A DNA stretch of 41,688 nt from an uncultured Eudoraea sp. (GTDB lineage: Bacteria; Bacteroidota; Bacteroidia; Flavobacteriales; Flavobacteriaceae), in assembly GCF_947258525.1 (NCBI RefSeq), contig NZ_CAMYIP010000157.1, positions 27,549-69,236 of the forward strand, read 5' to 3'. Made by a program: the position numbers and the translations under genes. Under the pieces are notes generated by a model. It was not told the origin of the DNA. It did no database searches and saw nothing but the letters and a program-made list of their open reading frames with translations. Positions 25,858-35,820 of this stretch are shown in pieces. The first letter of the stretch is position 1; each line of letters opens with the position of its first letter.

Positions 25858-26629
25858 TTAAAGACCAATTGTTTAAATCCTGTATAACATGATGCGCTGT
25901 TAAATCAAACTGTGTAGGAACTACAGAAATATAGCCATTACTTAGGGCCCATTCATCCGTGTCTTCACCTTTATCGAGAAGTTCAAATTCACCTGTCAGC
26001 CAATAGTAATCTTTACCCATTGGATTAGTTCTTTTATCAAATTTCTCTTTCCAATTGGCTCTAGCCTGGCGGCATATTTTTATTCCTTTTAGACCATCGC
26101 TATTTGTTTTTGGGATATTGACATTTAGAACAACACCTTTTGGAATTCCATTGCTTAGGGCTTCTGCAGCAATTTTTTTAACTGCGTTTTCAGCTGTCTT
26201 AAAATCAGCTTCCCACGAATAATCACATAATGAAAAGCCTATAGCCGGTATGCCTTCAATTCCTGCTTCTATGGCTGCACTCATTGTTCCTGAGTAGATA
26301 ACATTTATGGAAGAATTAGAACCGTGATTTATTCCGCTAACGCAGAGATCAGGTTTTCTCCCAAGAATCTCCTGAAGTGCTAATTTTACGCAATCGGCGG
26401 GAGTTCCACTGCAGCTGTACTCTTCATTGCCGCCATTTTCAAAATCTATGGTAACTCTCTTGGAGTAAAGAGTATTATCAAGCGTTATAGCATGCCCCAT
26501 TCCCGATTGCGGGCTATCTGGTGCCACAACAACAACTTCTCCAATTTCCTTCATGTAACGAACCAAAGCTCTTAAACCGGGAGCCGTTATTCCATCATCA
26601 TTTGTTACCAGAATAAGCGGTTTTTGCAT
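25850..26629 (-). CDS. surE: 5'/3'-nucleotidase SurE
   Basis: A 259-residue metal-dependent phosphatase acting on nucleoside monophosphates. The metal-binding NDDG motif is at residues 10-13. CSGTPADCVKLAL and SGINHGSNSSINVIYSGT complete the active site. Soluble and of normal length. First gene of the surE - small membrane protein - lpxB - nlpC group. Confidence 0.96.
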   Translation of the reverse strand: MQKPLILVTNDDGITAPGLRALVRYMKEIGEVVVVAPDSPQSGMGHAITLDNTLYSKRVTIDFENGGNEEYSCSGTPADCVKLALQEILGRKPDLCVSGINHGSNSSINVIYSGTMSAAIEAGIEGIPAIGFSLCDYSWEADFKTAENAVKKIAAEALSNGIPKGVVLNVNIPKTNSDGLKGIKICRQARANWKEKFDKRTNPMGKDYYWLTGEFELLDKGEDTDEWALSNGYISVVPTQFDLTAHHVIQDLNNWSLNE

Positions 26630-26950
26630 ACTATATACTTTATGCGGTAAAAATACGTTTTTAATATGTTATTATGGCGCGCTAATAGAGGCCCTGTTCA
26701 AAAACAATAGTTATGGCAAGTTACTGAACATGATTCCTCATTACCGAAAAATCAAACACAACTAGTTGATTATTAAAGCTTGTTGGAAACAATTTCTAAT
26801 AGTGTTTAACAAAAAATTAATGCTACTAGCTTGCAAAGTGGCATGGTTTTTTCAGTATCTTAGGGAATTCGTTGGCTTGGTCAACTTTTTGTAATTAATT
26901 TAAGTTTATAATTAAGTAGGTTAATTATGATCATACCTAAAAAAAAATAC
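26630..26950. promoter_or_regulatory. Divergent intergenic region, surE / protease
   Basis: About 320 A/T-rich bases separate the two divergent genes. TATCTTAG around 26858-26865 differs from the -7 consensus by one base, but upstream spacing to the nearest TTG is about 22. On the minus strand, TATTTTTA ahead of surE is another one-mismatch box. No clear operator, small RNA or reading frame was seen. Confidence 0.3.
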
Positions 26951-29080
26951 ATGAAAAGAAACCTCATACTTGGATTTTTGGTGATACTAATTGCAGTTGC
27001 TTCTTGCAGTTTTACCAATAAGTCGTTTGAAAATGATGATAAAGACAAATTACTCTTAGATCTTATTACTTATATTTTAGAACGCGGACACTATGAACCT
27101 AAGGAAATTAATGATGATTTCTCGGCCAGTGTTTTTGAAGATTTTATCGATGTGATTGATCCCACAAAAAGATATTTTCTGGAGGAAGATATTTTAGAGT
27201 TTGAGAAATACAAATTTCAATTAGACGATCAGATAAGAAATACAGATATCTCCTTCTTTAATATCGTTTATTCCAAATTCATGGAGCGCATGGAAAATGC
27301 CAAATCGCTTTATGCAGAGGTTTTAAGTGACCCTTTTGACTATTCAATCGAAGAATCAATTAATATAGATTATAAAGACCAATCATTTGCAGGATCCAGA
27401 AATGAACTCAAAGAACGATGGAGAAAACAACTCAAATATGCTACGATTGGAACTTTTGACTCCAAGTATAAAGAGCAGGAACAAAATAAGAAAGATGATT
27501 CCAATACCGAGAATAAATCGGTTTCGCAAATGGAATTAGAGGCCAGGGAATCTACTAAAAAGACTTTGGATGAGTATTTTGACTTTGTAGACGACCTCAA
27601 ACGTGAAGACTGGTTTGTATATTATATCAATACAATTGTAGATGAGTTTGACCCTCATACCTATTACTTCGCTCCGGAGGATAAGGATAAATTTGATATC
27701 AGTATGTCCGGTAAATTTGAAGGCATTGGAGCAAGATTGCAGAAAAAACCGGAGGGAGCAAAGATTGTTGAGATAATTTCAGGCGGACCTGTTTGGAGAA
27801 ACCAACAATTGGAAGTAGGCGATGAAATATTAAAAGTTGGCCAAGACGGAGAATTACCGGTAAATATTGTGGGGATGCGTTTGGATGATGCTATTAAACT
27901 AATCAAAGGCCCTAAGGGCACGGTTGTTGATTTAACCGTTAGAAAGGTAGATGGCTCCATAGAAGAAATTTCTATCACAAGAGATGTGGTTGAACTTGAA
28001 GAGAGTTATGCCAAATCTGCAACGGTTACCAAAGAGAACCAAAAATACGGGATCATTAATCTTCCTAAATTTTATGTGGATTTTAATGATTATGCCGAAA
28101 GAAATGCGGCAACCGATGTGGCCAAAGAGGTTGAGCGATTAAAGAAAGAAGGCGCTGAAGGCCTTATTATAGACCTCAGGGATAATGGAGGCGGATCGCT
28201 TAAAACCGTGGTGGAAATGGCCGGACTTTTTATAAAAGACGGTCCTGTGGTTCAGGTCAGGTCTTCGGGAAAAGACAAGGACGTATATGAAGACAAGGAT
28301 GAAAGGATTCAATGGGACGGTCCTCTGGTTATTTTGGTGAATGAGCTTTCTGCTTCGGCTTCCGAAATACTGGCAGCTGCCATGCAAGACTATAAAAGAG
28401 CAATAGTGATTGGCAGCAAACAGACTTTCGGCAAAGGAACAGTACAAAATGTAATTCCTTTAGAAAATATCGTTAGAAGTAACGAGCATGGTGACCTTGG
28501 AGCTATTAAACTGACAACCCAAAAATTTTATAGGATAAACGGAGGATCAACACAGCTGGAAGGAGTTAAAAGTGATGTTGTTGTACCGGACAGATACAGT
28601 TATATAGACTTAGGGGAAAGAGATCAGCGTAATCCGTTAAACTGGGATAAAATATCTCCGGCAGATTATGAGCCCTGGGAAGGTTATATTGATTATGAGG
28701 CTACAATAGCGAATAGTGCCAAGCGCATGTCTAAGAATCCTCAGATAGCCTTAATTGAAGAAAACGCCCAATGGTTGAAGGAACAACAGGAAGAAAACGT
28801 GGTTTCACTGAATTATGATATCTACAAAAGAGAACAAAAAAAGGATAAAGAAAAATCAACTTATTTTAAGACCATTTCGGACTACGATTCACATTTGACA
28901 TTTGAATCTCTGAAATACGAAGAAGAACTTTTCACAAAAGATCCCATATTAAGGGAAAAACGTGACCGCTGGCACAATAATCTTGCAAAAGATGTTTATG
29001 TAGAAGAGGCAGTAAACGTGCTTCAGGATTTGAAATTAAACAATATTAAAAACGCTAAATTAGCTAGCGTAAAAGGTTAG
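26951..29080 (+). CDS. prc: Carboxy-terminal processing protease (Prc/CtpA, S41)
   Basis: About 709 residues from the ATG at 26951, preceded by the A-run typical of starts in this phylum. An upstream in-frame ATG at 26927 adds eight residues that do not fit a signal peptide. The signal ends in VASC, a lipobox, so it is likely a periplasmic lipoprotein. Order: an N-terminal helical region, a PDZ domain (about 240-330, GIGARLQKK...VGDEILKV), and an S41 protease domain with NELSASASEIL (nucleophile Ser) and FGKGTVQ (general-base Lys), then a long C-terminal DUF3340-like extension. Such proteases trim or degrade periplasmic proteins. It ends in a strong terminator. Confidence 0.93.
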   Translation: MKRNLILGFLVILIAVASCSFTNKSFENDDKDKLLLDLITYILERGHYEPKEINDDFSASVFEDFIDVIDPTKRYFLEEDILEFEKYKFQLDDQIRNTDISFFNIVYSKFMERMENAKSLYAEVLSDPFDYSIEESINIDYKDQSFAGSRNELKERWRKQLKYATIGTFDSKYKEQEQNKKDDSNTENKSVSQMELEARESTKKTLDEYFDFVDDLKREDWFVYYINTIVDEFDPHTYYFAPEDKDKFDISMSGKFEGIGARLQKKPEGAKIVEIISGGPVWRNQQLEVGDEILKVGQDGELPVNIVGMRLDDAIKLIKGPKGTVVDLTVRKVDGSIEEISITRDVVELEESYAKSATVTKENQKYGIINLPKFYVDFNDYAERNAATDVAKEVERLKKEGAEGLIIDLRDNGGGSLKTVVEMAGLFIKDGPVVQVRSSGKDKDVYEDKDERIQWDGPLVILVNELSASASEILAAAMQDYKRAIVIGSKQTFGKGTVQNVIPLENIVRSNEHGDLGAIKLTTQKFYRINGGSTQLEGVKSDVVVPDRYSYIDLGERDQRNPLNWDKISPADYEPWEGYIDYEATIANSAKRMSKNPQIALIEENAQWLKEQQEENVVSLNYDIYKREQKKDKEKSTYFKTISDYDSHLTFESLKYEEELFTKDPILREKRDRWHNNLAKDVYVEEAVNVLQDLKLNNIKNAKLASVKG

Positions 29081-29102
29081 AATAATACTGTTTACATTAT
29101 AG

Positions 29103-29138
29103 AAAAGAGCTCCGGGAATTTACCGGAGCTCTTTTTTT
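29103..29138 (+). terminator. Intrinsic terminator after prc-like gene
   Basis: AAAAGAGCTCCGG (29103-29115), a 7-base loop, then the perfect complement CCGGAGCTCTTTT (29123-29135) with the T-run continuing. The 13-base stem is the strongest hairpin of its type in the window. The roughly 150 bases between it and msrA hold nothing else recognisable. Confidence 0.92.
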
Positions 29139-29288
29139 GTTTTAAATTCATCCTTGCGATGATACTTCTATATTTTCTGAAAAGACAAATCAAGTTAATT
29201 CAGGTTTTCGCATATTGAATAACTTACCGGATCTTTAGTAACGCAAGGCATCTATATCCCCATTCCGGTTGATTTAAAACCGGGTTGC

Positions 29289-29837
29289 TTAATTTGAGCT
29301 TTTAATCTTGTCAGCATGCATTTGTCTAAGCTTGGTCAATTTTGGAGTAATTACAAAACTGCAATAACCCTGACTCTGGTTATTCCTATAATAATTCTGA
29401 TGATAGTCCTCTGCCTCATAAAAGATTTTCAATGGACTTAATTCTGTAACCACAGGATTTTCATAATAGGAAGACATTTCACTTAAAACCTCTTCTGCCA
29501 CTTCTTTTTGATTTTGGTCATGGTAAAAAATGACGGAACGGTATTGTGTCCCAACATCTGCGCCCTGTCTATTGAGTGTTGTAGGGTCATGGGTAGTCAT
29601 AAAAATCATTAATAGGTCACGAAAGGAAATAATTTCAGGATCAAAGCTTACCTGTATTACCTCTGCATGACCGGTGAGTCCGGAGCATATTTCTCTATAG
29701 GTTGGCTTGCCGGGAGCATTCCCTCCAGAATATCCCGAGACAACCTTTTCTACCCCTTTAATCTCTAATAAAACAGCTTCAGTGCACCAGAAGCAGCCTC
29801 CACCCATAGTTGCTAATTCCAATTTATTATTTTCCAT
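29289..29837 (-). CDS. msrA: Peptide-methionine (S)-S-oxide reductase
   Basis: 182 residues. Reduces the S-epimer of methionine sulfoxide. Catalytic Cys15 lies in GGGCFWC at the N-terminus. GYSGG, HAEVIQVSFDP and the aromatic pocket residues typical of MsrA follow. No signal peptide, so probably cytoplasmic. It overlaps the end of msrB by 11 bases, so the two are coupled. Confidence 0.96.
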   Translation of the reverse strand: MENNKLELATMGGGCFWCTEAVLLEIKGVEKVVSGYSGGNAPGKPTYREICSGLTGHAEVIQVSFDPEIISFRDLLMIFMTTHDPTTLNRQGADVGTQYRSVIFYHDQNQKEVAEEVLSEMSSYYENPVVTELSPLKIFYEAEDYHQNYYRNNQSQGYCSFVITPKLTKLRQMHADKIKSSN

Positions 29838-30288
29838 CGATAACCTCCTTTTCGATTATCATTGACTCAGAGTTAATACAATAACGAAGGCCACTTGGTT
29901 CCGGGCCGTCAGGAAAAACATGTCCTAAATGAGCGTCGCAAGTATTACAGAGGACTTCTACCCTTATCATTCCGAATGTGCTATCTTTTTCATATTTAAT
30001 GGCATTTTCTGCTATAGGTTGTGTGAAGCTGGGCCACCCTGTACCGGATTCAAATTTAATGGTGGAATCAAAGAGAGGTGTGTTGCAGCATACACAGGAG
30101 TACTTACCTGCATCGTGGATATTGCATAAAGCTCCAGAATGAGGAGCTTCAGTTCCTTTTTTTCTGGTAATTCGAAATTGGTCTGGTGTAAGAATTTCAC
30201 GCCATTCATTTTCTGTTTTTTCAACACGCATGTCTGGTGCGGGATTTCCGTTTACCGTAAAGTTTATTATGTTTTTCCAAGTCAACAT
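29827..30288 (-). CDS. msrB: Peptide-methionine (R)-S-oxide reductase
   Basis: 153 residues. Reduces the R-epimer, complementing MsrA. Zinc ligands Cys65/Cys68 (CVCC) and Cys114/Cys117 (CNTC) are present, GTGWPSF marks the family and catalytic Cys137 is in RYCINS. No signal peptide is visible. First gene of the msrBA pair, with a 150-base divergent gap to the nuclease gene. Confidence 0.96.
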   Translation of the reverse strand: MLTWKNIINFTVNGNPAPDMRVEKTENEWREILTPDQFRITRKKGTEAPHSGALCNIHDAGKYSCVCCNTPLFDSTIKFESGTGWPSFTQPIAENAIKYEKDSTFGMIRVEVLCNTCDAHLGHVFPDGPEPSGLRYCINSESMIIEKEVIDGK

Positions 30289-30427
30289 AGAATTACATTT
30301 AATGTGAATACTTTAATTTTTCTGCTACAATTCAACAATTTTACCAATGGGGAAAATAAGTATTATAAGTCGGATTAGATACTTCTAACTTACAATCTAT
30401 TCAACAAAATATTCTATTAAATTAAAC

Positions 30428-30435
30428 TAAATTTG
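30428..30435 (+). promoter_or_regulatory. Candidate -7 box (TAAATTTG) for nuclease gene
   Basis: An exact TAnnTTTG match ending 4 bases before the ATG at 30440. Transcription would then start at or next to the ATG, giving a leaderless message. No TTTG occurs 19 bases upstream, so this may be chance in A/T-rich DNA. Confidence 0.3.
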
Positions 30436-30439
30436 AATC

Positions 30440-31261
30440 ATGATGCAAGGCAGATCACGAAGTACTAACCGTACTATTTATATTTCTTTGATGATACTTT
30501 GTATAGTGGGTTTTTGGGTGTTTGAAAATTTTTATACCCCGGACAAGTATTCTGCCCCTGCTAATGAGGTTTTAACTTCGAAAGTGCCGGATAAAATATT
30601 ACCGGCTTCAACTTCGGGAGAAATAGTGATTCATAGTAATTTTATACTTTCTTATAAGGAGCACTATGAACAATCCGAATGGGTAGCTTATGTTCTAAAA
30701 CGAAGTCATCTTACCTATGATGACAGAGAACGCCCGGATTATATTGAAGATCCAAAAGTAAGTACTAAATCTGCAGATTGGAGAAATTATAGAGGCTCTG
30801 GTTATGACAGGGGACATCTGTGTCCGGCAGGAGACAGAAGGTTTTCGGTTTATGCCTACAATGAAACTTTTTACACCAGTAATATTGCGCCACAAAAGAA
30901 TGGTTTTAATTCAGGAATATGGAATGAATTGGAAATGAAGATAAGAAGATGGAGTAAAAAATATGGCAATCTTTATATAATTACCGGCGGAGTTTTAGAA
31001 AAGGGTCTACCGACAATTGGAGAAGAAGATGTGGCAGTCCCTAAGAGGTATTATAAAATTGTTGTCAGGGGCGAGGGGAAAGATATAAAAGTGCTTGCTT
31101 TTCTGATTCCTCACAAGGACACAACAGAACCTCTTGTAAATTTTTTAGTGAAGGTAGATGATTTAGAGAAGGTTACTGGAATAGATTTTTTTAGTAAAAT
31201 GGATGAAAATATTGAATCGGGATTGGAACAGAGCATAGAAATGGAATATTGGAATTTCTAG
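30440..31261 (+). CDS. DNA/RNA non-specific endonuclease, membrane-anchored or secreted
   Basis: 273 residues of the Serratia-nuclease type (beta-beta-alpha metal). An N-terminal hydrophobic segment (about 12-28) without a clear cleavage site suggests an anchor or signal. Catalytic DRGH has His126. The metal Asn157 (NGFNSGIWNE) and Glu165 follow at the expected spacing. SNIAPQ and the YDRGHLCPAGDR motif are standard. It degrades nucleic acid outside the cytoplasm, probably for nutrient scavenging or biofilm turnover. Its TAG overlaps the TAG of the opposing rodA gene at the palindrome CTAG. Confidence 0.93.
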   Translation: MMQGRSRSTNRTIYISLMILCIVGFWVFENFYTPDKYSAPANEVLTSKVPDKILPASTSGEIVIHSNFILSYKEHYEQSEWVAYVLKRSHLTYDDRERPDYIEDPKVSTKSADWRNYRGSGYDRGHLCPAGDRRFSVYAYNETFYTSNIAPQKNGFNSGIWNELEMKIRRWSKKYGNLYIITGGVLEKGLPTIGEEDVAVPKRYYKIVVRGEGKDIKVLAFLIPHKDTTEPLVNFLVKVDDLEKVTGIDFFSKMDENIESGLEQSIEMEYWNF

Positions 31262-32547
31262 CCCCACTCATTTAACCTGTTTGCATCTAACTTCAGAAAT
31301 ATAAACAATAAGACTGTAAACCCCAGAAGGCCAGATCCGCCATAGCTAAAGAAGGGTAAAGGGATACCAATGGTAGGAAGCACGCCTATAACCATTCCAA
31401 TATTTATAAAGTAATGAATGAGCAGTATCGAGATTGCTCCATAGCCATACATTCGGCTAAAATCGTTTTTTTGTCTTTCGGCCAGATAGACAAGTCGTAA
31501 AAGCAATAAGGTAAAAAGAATGACAACAATAGTTGTACCTAAAAATCCCCATTCTTCGCCTACAGTACTAAAAATATAATCAGTATGTTGTTCAGGTACG
31601 AAATCTCCTTTAGTTCTGGTACCTTCTAAAAAGCCCTTTCCAAAGAAACCACCAGATTCAATTGCTTTTTCTGATTGATAGGTATTGTAGCCTATGGTTT
31701 TCCGAATTTGTTCGAGTTTATCAGGGTCTTTTTCCAAACGAAGCCACAGGCTGAATCTGTCTCTGTGGCGTTGTTCAAATACATTGTTGAAAACCAAATT
31801 AACTGATAGCGAAAAGACGATTGTAACAACAAAAACGGAGATTAGGGGTAGTATGGGAATTTTGAGAGAGGCTCTTTTAAGCAAGAGAAAAAGAGCAATT
31901 ATCAAAACCAAACCAATTCCCACCCAGGTAGTTCCGAACATCAAAGTGGTAATAAAAACCATAACAGCCAAAAAAGCAATACCCAGGTAAAATAGAGGTA
32001 ATCCCTCTCTGAAAAGAACAAAGACCAGTGCAAAAAACACCAAAGCACTACCAGGATCCGGTTGAGGAATGATTAAAAGGGCTGGTATCAGGATAATTAA
32101 AAAAGAATAAAACTGATCTTTCCGGTTTTTAATATCTGTCTGAATATCACTTAAATACTTGGCCAAAGCCAGGGCCGTGGCAACTTTGGCAAGCTCAGAA
32201 GGTTGAAAATTAAAAAATCCCAGATCGTACCATGAAGTTGCTCCGGCAATGGTCTTACCAAAGATAAAAAGCCCCAGAAGAAGAACTATTGAAATAATGT
32301 ACAAAACGCTGGAAAAACGTTCATAAAAACTGGCCTCCAGTGCAAGGATAGCTACTATACTGATTAGGCTTAACCCAATAAAGATCAATTGTTTTCCGTA
32401 TAGTTGGCTAAAATCGAAAATAGAAGAGCTACTTTCTGTGAATGTGCTGGAATAAATATTTAGCCATCCTATCGCTACTAGCAAGAGGTAAAACAATACG
32501 GTAAGCCAATCAATTCGCTTATATGCTTTCCTACCAAACATACTCAT
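31258..32547 (-). CDS. rodA: RodA, peptidoglycan glycosyltransferase of the elongasome
   Basis: A 429-residue SEDS protein that polymerises glycan strands during cell elongation, partnered with PBP2. About ten membrane helices. FQPSELAKVA (helix 4 region), PQPDPGSAL and VPEQHTDYIFSTVGEEWGF are the SEDS signatures. GIPLPFFSYGGSG is near the C-terminus. It overlaps mrdA by 17 bases, so they are translated together. A start two codons later (32541) is equally possible. Confidence 0.95.
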   Translation of the reverse strand: MSMFGRKAYKRIDWLTVLFYLLLVAIGWLNIYSSTFTESSSSIFDFSQLYGKQLIFIGLSLISIVAILALEASFYERFSSVLYIISIVLLLGLFIFGKTIAGATSWYDLGFFNFQPSELAKVATALALAKYLSDIQTDIKNRKDQFYSFLIILIPALLIIPQPDPGSALVFFALVFVLFREGLPLFYLGIAFLAVMVFITTLMFGTTWVGIGLVLIIALFLLLKRASLKIPILPLISVFVVTIVFSLSVNLVFNNVFEQRHRDRFSLWLRLEKDPDKLEQIRKTIGYNTYQSEKAIESGGFFGKGFLEGTRTKGDFVPEQHTDYIFSTVGEEWGFLGTTIVVILFTLLLLRLVYLAERQKNDFSRMYGYGAISILLIHYFINIGMVIGVLPTIGIPLPFFSYGGSGLLGFTVLLFIFLKLDANRLNEWG

Positions 32548-34399
32548 TTATCTTGAATTCTTCTCCGCTGTATGGTTTGGCATATTCATGTTCAAGAGTT
32601 TTTTCGAGCATTCTTTTTTCGAGGTCTTTTCTGGTAATTTTTCCTTTTAAGTACTTTTCTATTAATAGTGAGGCTATATGGCCGGCATATCTTGAGCCAT
32701 AATACCCATTTTCAATATATACCGCCAACGCAATTTCAGGATTGTTTACAGGTGCAAAAGCTACAAATACCGAATGATCTGTAAGCTGAGTACGTACAGT
32801 ATCAATTATGGTATAATTCTCTACTGTACCTGTTTTACCTGCAATTTCTATTCCCGGTATTTGTACCCATCTGGCTGTACCTTTTTTATAAACATCTGCC
32901 ATACCTTTTATGACAGGTTCAAAATGCTCTTTGTCTATGGTAGTATACTTAGGTTGGACATATTCAGGTATACTAATATCCTCACCTTCAACTTTTTTCA
33001 GAATATGCGGAGTGTAATAATAACCTCGATTCGCAATAGCGGCCGTCATGTTGGCTAATTGAACGGGAGTTACTGCTACTTCACCCTGCCCGATAGAATT
33101 GGAGATAATATATGAAGAAGCCCAGCGATCATCTCCATACCATTTGTCATAGTAGGCTTTACTTGGGATTCTTCCCGGTCTTCCGGTAGGAAGATCATAT
33201 CCCAGAAAATTTCCAAGGCCAAAACTTTTAATATGTTTTTCCCAAACATCCTGACCTTCATCTGTCGTCGGAAATTTTTCATAAATTTCTCGAAACGTAC
33301 CTGCAAAGTACGCATTGCAAGATTTGTATATACCACTATTTAAACTTCTTATTCCTCCTCCGCAATGACACCCCCTTTTGGTATTACCTACATAAAATCC
33401 ATTGTAGCATCGGAAAGTTGTACTTGGCCGGATTACCCCTTCCTGCAAAGCCACGAGGGCATTAAGTGTTTTGAATGGTGATCCGGGAGATCCTTCAGCC
33501 GAAATAGACCTGTCAAATAGCGGTTTGGATATAGTGTCGTAATGCAGTTTACTGTAGTTTTTTGAACGTTCTCTGCCTACAAGAAGTGCAGGATCATAAG
33601 TTGGTCCGGAGATCATCGCTAATATTTCCCCGGAAGATGGCTCTAAGGCAACTATGCCTCCCCATTTGCCATTCATTAATAATTCTCCATATTCCTGCAG
33701 TTCCTTATCTAGAGTAAGGCTAATTTCCTTACCCTGTTCCGGAAGGGTATCTAGTATGCCACCTTTATAGGGGCCTATATCCCGGTTGAATCTGTCTTTC
33801 TGAATGTATTGAACGCCTTTTCTGCCCCTCAGGATTTCTTCATATTGTTGTTCAACACCTTTACCCCCTGTTAATTCACCCTGAACGTAATATGGATTAC
33901 TTTTGAGGTCGCGTTCATTTACCTCTCTAATGTATCCCAGGACATTTGCAGCGGCTTTGGTGTTGTAATACCTTAAAGATCTTTTTTGAATATAAAATCC
34001 CTCATACTTCCTCATTTTTTCCTGAAGCCTGGCATAGTCTTCCTTAGAAAGTTGAGGCACTAATACGGAAGGTAATCTCGGGGAATAAATTCTGGCTTTA
34101 CGGAGTTTTTGTACAAATTTTTCCTTGTCTATTCCTAAAAGACTGCAAAACTCAAGCGTGTCGAGAGGTTGCACTTCCCTTGGAATAACCATCACGTCAT
34201 AAGCAGGATCATTACCTACCAATAGTTTCCCGTTTCTATCATAGATGTAACCTCGTTCCGGATAATCGTATATTGCCTTAATGGCGGGATCTTCCAAAAC
34301 CTGATCCGGAGAAAAGCTAAATATTTGCAAATAAGACAACCTACCTATAAAGGTGATCCCGATAATAATGATTATGGACGATAATAATACTTTTTTCAT
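32531..34399 (-). CDS. mrdA: Penicillin-binding protein 2 (transpeptidase)
   Basis: 622 residues. N-terminal anchor helix (about 5-25), dimerisation domain (about 45-200) and transpeptidase domain (about 240-590). Active-site motifs: SPFK (Ser307-Lys310), SCN (360-362) and KTGT (522-525). Works with RodA in side-wall peptidoglycan synthesis. A Cys-rich segment precedes the SxN motif (RCYNGFYVG...RGCHCGGGI). It lies 36 bases after mreD. Confidence 0.96.
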   Translation of the reverse strand: MKKVLLSSIIIIIGITFIGRLSYLQIFSFSPDQVLEDPAIKAIYDYPERGYIYDRNGKLLVGNDPAYDVMVIPREVQPLDTLEFCSLLGIDKEKFVQKLRKARIYSPRLPSVLVPQLSKEDYARLQEKMRKYEGFYIQKRSLRYYNTKAAANVLGYIREVNERDLKSNPYYVQGELTGGKGVEQQYEEILRGRKGVQYIQKDRFNRDIGPYKGGILDTLPEQGKEISLTLDKELQEYGELLMNGKWGGIVALEPSSGEILAMISGPTYDPALLVGRERSKNYSKLHYDTISKPLFDRSISAEGSPGSPFKTLNALVALQEGVIRPSTTFRCYNGFYVGNTKRGCHCGGGIRSLNSGIYKSCNAYFAGTFREIYEKFPTTDEGQDVWEKHIKSFGLGNFLGYDLPTGRPGRIPSKAYYDKWYGDDRWASSYIISNSIGQGEVAVTPVQLANMTAAIANRGYYYTPHILKKVEGEDISIPEYVQPKYTTIDKEHFEPVIKGMADVYKKGTARWVQIPGIEIAGKTGTVENYTIIDTVRTQLTDHSVFVAFAPVNNPEIALAVYIENGYYGSRYAGHIASLLIEKYLKGKITRKDLEKRMLEKTLEHEYAKPYSGEEFKINEYVW

Positions 34400-34435
34400 T
34401 GAAATTTAGCTTTCAATAATCCGTTGCAATTCCAA

Positions 34436-34951
34436 TTATTCTTTCTTTACACTGAAAAGTGAACCAAAAAGTAAACATAGGATTAGTGTGGCAATTCCTG
34501 TAAAAATAACTTTCTTTAAAATTAGCAGCAAATTTGATAAACTGAAAATTTCCAAGGTAAAGAATATAACATGATGTGCTACAATTAATAACGTTAAAAA
34601 AGTAATTTGTTGTACCCTGGTAGTGTTAGATAATTTGAAACTTTGAAATTCGTAATTAACACCAAATACAAAACGCATAATAGTAGGTCTCAGATAAGCT
34701 ATGGTGACCGTTGATGCTGCGTGTAAAGCCATTGTATCTGAAAAAAAATCAATAGATAAACCAAGTAAAAATCCTATAAATATAAAAACGACCCTATTTT
34801 CCTTTATTGGATACCAATAGAGGAAAAGTATATAGACCATAGGATTTATAAAGCCAAAAAAATTCAACCTGTTAAATACTAATACCTGAACAAGCACAAG
34901 TAAAGCGAATCTGATAAAATTGATATAGTAATAACTACTGGTCATTGGCAA
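34436..34951 (-). CDS. mreD: Rod shape-determining protein MreD
   Basis: 171 residues with about five or six hydrophobic segments and the short, poorly conserved character of MreD. ENRVVFIFIGFLLGLSIDFFSDTMALHA is the most family-like part (quoted here as GLSIDFFSDTMALHA). Identity rests partly on its place between mreC and mrdA. It overlaps mreC by 17 bases. A start two codons later is possible. Confidence 0.9.
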   Translation of the reverse strand: MPMTSSYYYINFIRFALLVLVQVLVFNRLNFFGFINPMVYILFLYWYPIKENRVVFIFIGFLLGLSIDFFSDTMALHAASTVTIAYLRPTIMRFVFGVNYEFQSFKLSNTTRVQQITFLTLLIVAHHVIFFTLEIFSLSNLLLILKKVIFTGIATLILCLLFGSLFSVKKE

Positions 34952-35753
34952 TTTTAGTTTCGAGCTCTAAGATCTCAGGTCTGTTCTTGTTATAAATGAT
35001 ATAGACATTTTTAACATTAGTCATATCGTTAAAAAGTTCTACATCTATACTATAAAAACTCTTGGATACGTTAAGGTCAAACTTTTTAATGGTTCCAATT
35101 GGAATGTCCTCGGGAAAAATACTCGACATGGCTCCGGTAACTATGGTATCGCCAACTAGAAGAGGTACCAATCTGGGAATATCCTCCAGTTTTACCTGGT
35201 TATAACTTCGCCCATCCCATACTAAAGACCCAAAATAATTGGTATTCTTAATTTTGGCATTTATATTGGATTTGGAGTTTAATATACTTTGAACGGAGGC
35301 ATAATTTTTTGAAGTATGTTCAATAATGCCGAGAATTCCCTTGGCCGTAATAACACCCATATCCTGTTTAATACCATGGTTAGTTCCCCTGTTTATAGTT
35401 AGATAATTATTTGGACTGGCATAACTGTTCTTTATAATTCTTCCGGATATTGATGTAAATTCAAATTTGGTAGTATCTAACCGGATAGTATCATCGATAT
35501 TTAAATTATAAAGCAAACTTCTCAGTTTTTTGTTTTCCTCAACCAGTTTTTTGTTTTCCTCATCCAAGTTAAAATAGCGGGTAATACCATCTGCCGTATT
35601 ATATATTGAACCTGATATTCGGTTTGAAGAATTAAAGAATTTAGATCGATGATACGAATGAGAATCAATAGTAAAGCCCAGGGAAATCAACAGCAATAAT
35701 AAGTAAAGCAGCGAGGTTTTATACCTTATGATAAAATTGATTATCTGCTGCAT
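34935..35753 (-). CDS. mreC: Rod shape-determining protein MreC
   Basis: 272 residues. An inner-membrane anchor (about 13-28), a coiled coil (about 58-80, ENKKLVEENKKLRSLL), then the double beta-barrel periplasmic region (ISGRIIKNS, YLTINRGTNHGIKQDMGVIT, VQSILNSKSNINAKI). Scaffolds the elongasome between MreB and PBP2/RodA. It follows mreB by 67 bases with no terminator between. Confidence 0.95.
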   Translation of the reverse strand: MQQIINFIIRYKTSLLYLLLLLISLGFTIDSHSYHRSKFFNSSNRISGSIYNTADGITRYFNLDEENKKLVEENKKLRSLLYNLNIDDTIRLDTTKFEFTSISGRIIKNSYASPNNYLTINRGTNHGIKQDMGVITAKGILGIIEHTSKNYASVQSILNSKSNINAKIKNTNYFGSLVWDGRSYNQVKLEDIPRLVPLLVGDTIVTGAMSSIFPEDIPIGTIKKFDLNVSKSFYSIDVELFNDMTNVKNVYIIYNKNRPEILELETKIANDQ

Positions 35754-35820
35754 TCACTTGTTATGTTAAGCGTTTAAAATGAGATGCCAAGTCGTAACTT
35801 AAATCCTCATGGAATTCAGG

